Part shown: piece after piece, positions 22,201 through 28,200 of the stretch | Layout of the letters: every line of letters begins with the position of its first letter | Numbering within the stretch: position 1 is the stretch's first letter | From: Actinomadura sp. DC4 | Lineage (GTDB): Bacteria > Actinomycetota > Actinomycetes > Streptosporangiales > Streptosporangiaceae | Assembly: GCF_030406325.1 (NCBI RefSeq) | Contig: NZ_JAUEQY010000011.1 | Location: 1 to 64,000, forward strand | DNA length: 64,000 nt | Direction: 5' to 3' | Position numbers and translations under genes: made by a program | Notes under the pieces: model-generated | Database searches by the model: none | Seen by the model: the letters and a program-made list of their open reading frames with translations, nothing else | Told to the model about the DNA's origin: nothing

Positions 22201-25200
22201 CGTCGTGGGCGGACAGCGCGGCGTCGAGCTCCTGTGCCAGTTCGGCCTGCGAGGACTCGAGGACGGCGTGGAACGTCAGCCGTCCCGGCAGGCCGTCGAC
22301 CAGCCCGGCCGTCTCTTCGCGTACGGTCTCCAGCGCCTCGCCGAGCGCCTCGGGAGCGAGTTCGTCCTCGTCCAGGCCGTGGAACTCCCGGTCGTACTTC
22401 GCGTCGAAGGCCCGCTCGAACTCCTCCCACACCTTGTCCAGGGCCGCCTCGGAGATCCGCCCGCCGCCGTCCTCCCACTGCCGTACGGCGTCGTCGAACC
22501 GGTCCGCGATCTCCACGCGCTCGGCGCTCAGGTGCTCGTCGAGCGTGACCTGAGGTGGTGTGGTCTCCGGCGCCGGCTCGGTGACCGGCGTCTCCAGCGC
22601 GAGCAGCTCGTCCTGGATCCGGCGGCCGACCCCGGCGCCGAGGCGCTCGTCGACCTGGCCGCGGGTGAGCGTGACCACGGGCGCCTGCTCGACCACCGGC
22701 TCCTCGACCACCGGCTCCTCGACCACCGGCTCCTCGTGCACCCGCGGTGCCGGGGGCTCGGGGGCCAGCTTGCGCGCCGCCGCGAGGTGGAACGGGACCG
22801 CGGCGATGAGGCCGCGGACCTCCGGCCGGAAGCGGAGCTTCACGATCTGATCCGCCTCGGGCCGCGGCAGCTTCCCGGTCTTCACCTCGCCGAACAACCG
22901 GTCGGCCGTGGCCTGGAGGTCGTCGCGCACCATGGCACGGGCCTGGGCGACCTGGTGGTCCGTCAGGTTCTCCGTCTGGGCCGCCTTCGCGTCGAACGCC
23001 TCCAGGACGGTCTGCTGGGCGACGTCCACGGTCGCCTGGAAGTCCAGCCGGTCCGGCAGGGTGCCGAGCAGTTCGTCCGCCTTGGCGGCGAAGGAGGTCC
23101 CCCTGGTCGCCTCGAAGGACGCCGTCGCGGCCTCGTCGAACTCGGCCCGTACCTTGTCCATCGCCGCGCCGGAGAGGACGTTCAGCTCGTGTGCCGCCTC
23201 CCAGTCGCCGACGGCGGCCGCGAACTTCTGCTTCAGGCCGGCCGCGCGCAGCGCCGCGGGCTCGGCGGGGGCGGGCCGGGCCGCGTCGAGGCGGTGCGGG
23301 ATCTCCTCGATGAGGTGCTCGATCCGGGGGCCCAGCCGTTCCTCGCCGATCCGGACCGCCTCCGCCTCTGACAGCGATCCGGTCTTGAGACCGCGCAGCT
23401 CCTTCTCGACCGCGCCGGCGACGTCGGCCTGGACCTTCCGGCGTACCTCGGCGACCTGCTCGGCCGGCAGCGTCGTCGTCTCCGCCGCCTCGTCGAAGTG
23501 CGCGCCGACCTCCCGCTGGACGGACTCGGTGATCGCCTGGTGGTCGAGCCGGCCCTGCACGGTCGTGGCCAGCGCCTTCGCGGTCAGCCGCAGATACCGG
23601 TCGTTCTTCTTGAACGCCGTGCTCGCCGCCCGCGCGAACTCCTCGCGCACCTGGCCGAGGCCGGCCGGGGAGATGACGCGGTCCTCCTCGCTCGCCAGCC
23701 AGGTCTCCGCGGCAGCGTCGAACGTGTCCAGCAGGGCGTCCTTGGCCGCCTGTACGGTCGCGGCGGTGACCGGCTCCGCCGTCGACGTGAGTTGCCCGGC
23801 GTCCGTGAGGGCCTCGACCACCTCCTGGACCGTTTCCGGTGCGCTCTCGACGCGCTTCCACGCCTGGTCGATCGCATGGTCGGACAGGAGGGTGTTCTCC
23901 AGCCGCGCGTCGACGGCCGCGTCGAACCGCTGCCGCGCCTCGCCGAGGGCGTCCTCGGTCCTTCGCTGGAGGTCCAGCCGGTCCGCCACGGTCCCGGCCA
24001 GCTCGTCCACGGCCGCGGCGATGTCCGGCGCGTCGCGGAACGCCTCGGCGGCGGCCTCGTCGTACTCCGCCCGTACCTTGGCGAGGCCCTCGCCGGAGAG
24101 CGTGCGTCCCTCGCCGCCGGCCTGCCAGGCGTCGACGGCGGCGGCGAACCTCTCGGCGGCCCGGTCGACCACCTTCGGCGGCGCGGGGACCGGGGTCGCC
24201 TCGTCCAGCCGGTGCGCGACGCCGTCGACCAGATGCTGGACGCGTGGTGTCACCCGGTCCGCGGTGATCAGGTTCACCTGCGGCGGGGTCAGCGTGCCGG
24301 TCTTCAGGTCGCCGAGCTCCTGGGCGATCACGTCGGCGACGTCCTCCGCGATCTGCCGGCGGACCTCGGCGGGGACGGTCAGGCCTTCGAGAGCCTGGGC
24401 CTGGAACCTCTCGACCGTGGCCTGGAAGTCGAGGCGGCCCGGTACGGAGGCGGTCAGCATGGCCGAGACCGCCGTACGGTACTGGCTGTTCTTCAGCGCG
24501 TTCCGGGCGTCCTGGGCGAACTCACCGCGTACCTTGGCGAGGCCCGCCTCAGAGAGGGCGTGCCCCTCCTGTGCCTGCCAGCCGGCGGTGGCGGTCTCGA
24601 ACGCGCTGTCCAGCGCCTCCTGCGCCGCCTCTGCCGTGTGGACCGGGTTCGCGGAGGTGGCTGGAAGCGTGCCCGCCTCGTCCAGGCGCTCGGGAAGCCC
24701 GTCGATGATCTGCTGGACCCGCGCCGCCGGGGCCTGCCCCTGCTCGATGGTGTCCCGCAGCTCGGTATGGATCCGCTCGCGCGCCTGGTCGATCTGGTGG
24801 TCCGACAGCAGCTGCCCGGGTTTGCGCACGTACTCGCCGACCGTCGCGTCGAACCGCTGCCGTACGTCGTCCTGGAAGACGCGCGTCGTCGCGGCCTGGA
24901 CACGGGCCTCGGCCGCCTCGACCGCGACCTGCTCGTCCAGCCGCGCGGGGATCGAGTCGAGGAGCGCCTTCGCCTTCGGCGCGAAGTCATGGGTGCCGGC
25001 CGTCTCGCCGAACGCCTGCCCGGCGGCCCCGCCGAACTCCTTGCGCACCTTCGCCACGCCCGCGTCCGAGAGGGTCCCCTGGCCGCGCCATTCGTCCACG
25101 GCGGCGTCGAACTTCCGGTTCAGGTTCTCCCGTGCCGCCTCCCACGCCGTCGTACGCGCGCCCGTCCTGACCTGCTCGGCCATGGTGGTCTGCGGCTCGG

Positions 25201-28200
25201 TGTGCGTGAGGTACACGGCGTCGTCCAGGCGCCGGGGGATCTCTTCGATGAGCTTCTCGAACGGGCCCTTGACGTCCTGCAGGATCCGGTCGACCTCCGG
25301 TTCGGTCAGCCCGTCCGTCTTGAGGCCGTTCGCCCGCTGGTCGAGGGTTGCCCGCGCCTCGGTCTGGATCTGGTCGCGGACCTGGGCCACCTGGTGCTCG
25401 GTGAGCGGGTCGGCACCCTCCTTGTTCAGGCGGTCGGCGACCGCGGCGTCGAGCTTCTCGTCCATGACGTCGCGGGTGGCGTCCGCGACCTCCTCGAACT
25501 CGCCGCCGCCCTCCGCCGGCTGAGGGACCGGCCGCGGCTCTCCGGGGGCACCGGTCTCCGGGTCCAGGCCGGCGATCTCGCGGAAGTCCCGGAGCGTCCG
25601 GGCCGCACGGGCGTCCGTCACCTCGGACAGGCGCGTGCCGAATGCGTCGCCGGCGCTCTTCTCCTGGGCCAGCCAGGAGTCGACGTCGAGCTCGCCGCGA
25701 CCCCACGTCTCGTCGTACGCCTCGACCCAGTCGTGCCGGAAGTCGGCGGAGAGCGTGTCGAGGGTGTCCTCGTCGAACGCCCACAACCCCTCGTTGATGC
25801 CCTCGAAGGCGGACGCGGCCTGCGGAAGCGTGGCCTCCAGCCCCTCCTCGTGGGCGAGCCGGTCCCGCAGGTCCTTCCTGAGCGCGTCGAAGCCGTCGTC
25901 GAACCGCCTGGCGTTCGCCTCGGGGAGGGGACGGCCCTCCTTCAGCGGCCCGAAGGTCTCCCTGTAAGCGGCGTCGACCTTGGCGACGAACTCGTCGCGG
26001 ACCCGGGTCAGGCCCTCCTCGGAGACCTCGCCGATGAGGCCCTGCCAGCGGTCGGCCGTCCTGGCGAAGGTGTCCTGGGCGTTGCGGATCGCGCCTTCCA
26101 TGCCTTCGTGGAACTCCATCCGGCCGTCGAGGGTCCCGGCCAGCTCCTCCGCACGGACCTGCCAGGCCTCTTGGGCCTCGCGGTAGCGCTGCGGGCTCCA
26201 CTTGTCGCCGCCTGCCAGGCCCTCGAAGACCTTCCCGTACGCGTCGCCGAGGTCACCGGTCCACTCCTCGGCGGCCTTGGCCAGCCCCTCCTCGGAGAGG
26301 TTCCAGCGCTCGGCCGCGGCGTCGAAGCGTTCCCGCAGTTCGGCGGCTGCCTGGACCTTGCCGGCCTCGACCATGAACCGGCCGGTGACCGGGTCCATGA
26401 TCTGCTCTCGCGCCTGTTCGTACTCCGCCTGCGCCTGGTCGAGCCGCTTCTCGCCCCAGGTCTCTCCGTTCGCGAGCCCGTCGTGGGCTTCGGAGTAGGC
26501 GTCCTGGACCTTGGTCAGGAACTCCTGCCTGAGCGCGGCCCGCACCTCCGGGGTCAGGCCCTCGCCCTGGTGGGCCTTCATCCAGGCGTCGTAGTCGCCG
26601 TCGAACCGCTTGCCGGCCTGCTCGAATACCTCCTGACGGCCCGCCTCCACCTTCAGCCGGCCGCCCACCGTGTCGCCGAGGTCGTTCAGGTAGTCGTCGA
26701 ACTTCTGGGTGATCCGGCTCCGCTGGTCCTCGGTCAGGCCGGGCTTCTTGAGGACCTCGGCGAACTTGTCGAACACCTTGCCCGCCGCGCGGCCGTACTC
26801 CTCGTGGACCGCCTCCAGCCGCTCACCGCTGAGGGGGGTCGCGGCGTCGCGGTTGAAGGCGTTCGCCTCGGCGGTGAACCGGCGCTCGAACTCCAGGCGT
26901 GAACCGGCCGTACGGATCAGGTCATCGACCTGGCGGCCGAAGGCCTCGTGGGTGGCGGCGAACCGCTCCGGGGACATCTCGCCGTTCTTCAACGGGCCGA
27001 AGGTGTCCTCGTACAGGTGGCGCAGGTCGCGTTCGAAGCCCTCGCGCGCCCGGCCGGCGTCGGCCTCGAAGCCGGCCTTGGCCGCGTCGACCTTGTCCAG
27101 GAAGTCGGGGACGCTCGTCTCGGGGCTGATCGTCTCCTGGAGGTCGGAGAAGTGCTCCGTGGCCTCGCGCACCCAGTCCTGGGCGGACTCGGTGAACTTC
27201 CGGGTCGCGTCGTGGTTCTGGACGGCGTAGGTGTCCTCGAAGGTGAAGCGGTCGGTGTAGGTCTGGGTGAGCTGGTCCTGCCGGAAGTCCCACGCCTCCA
27301 TCCGCGCGCCGAGCGCGTCGGGGTCGGGGAAGCGGGCGTCCGCCGGGCCGCCCACGTCGATCGGCGTGACCGGAGGGTTCTGGTCGGGCTGGTTCTGGTC
27401 GGGTGGGGTCTTGTCGAACAGGTCGGGCCGGTCGGCCGGAGTGGTGTTCTCGCCGACCACCGTCGTGGCGTCGGAGACCGATCCGTCCACGAGGGTCGCC
27501 GTGTCGTCGGGACCCGATATCTCGGACTTGCCGGTGACCGGCTTGGTCTCGGGGCCGAACGTCGCGGTCGCGGGCTTTCCGGTGGGTGTGCTCGGCGGGC
27601 CGAGCGGGCTCGTGTCCCTGGGGCCGGGGGAGGCCAGGTCGGGGCGGGGGCCGGGCGTTTCGGTACGCGGCGTCGTGCCGGGCGTCCCATGACCGCCGGG
27701 GGTCGGCTGGGGGGCGCCGACCGGTTCGTTCGGGCCGCCGAAGGGTGCGGGGGCCGTGGCCTGAGGGGTCTGCACCCCGGCGGCCGGGGACGGATCGCCG
27801 GGACCGGCGCTTTCGAGCGGTGTCGGGGCCGCGTCCCGGCCGAGACCGCCGGCCTGCGCCGGATCCTGCCGTACGCCGGAGTTGTCGGCGTTGGTGGTGA
27901 CGGTCGGCTGGTCCTGTCGTACGCCGGGTGTGTCGGCGTTGGTCGTGAAGGGCGGCTGGTCCTGCCGTACGTCCGGTGTGCCCGCGTTGGCGGTGACCGG
28001 TGGCTGGTCCTGTCCAACGCCGGGTGTGTCGGCGTTTCCGGTCGTGGGGGGTGCGTCCTGCCGTACGCCAGGGGTGTCGATGTTGGTGGTGACGGGCGGC
28101 TGGTCCTGCCGTACGCCCGGTGTGCCGGCGGTGACCGGGGGTGCGTCGTGCGGTACGCCGGGGATGCCGGTGGTCGCCGGGTCCTGCGGGAGGCCGGACT

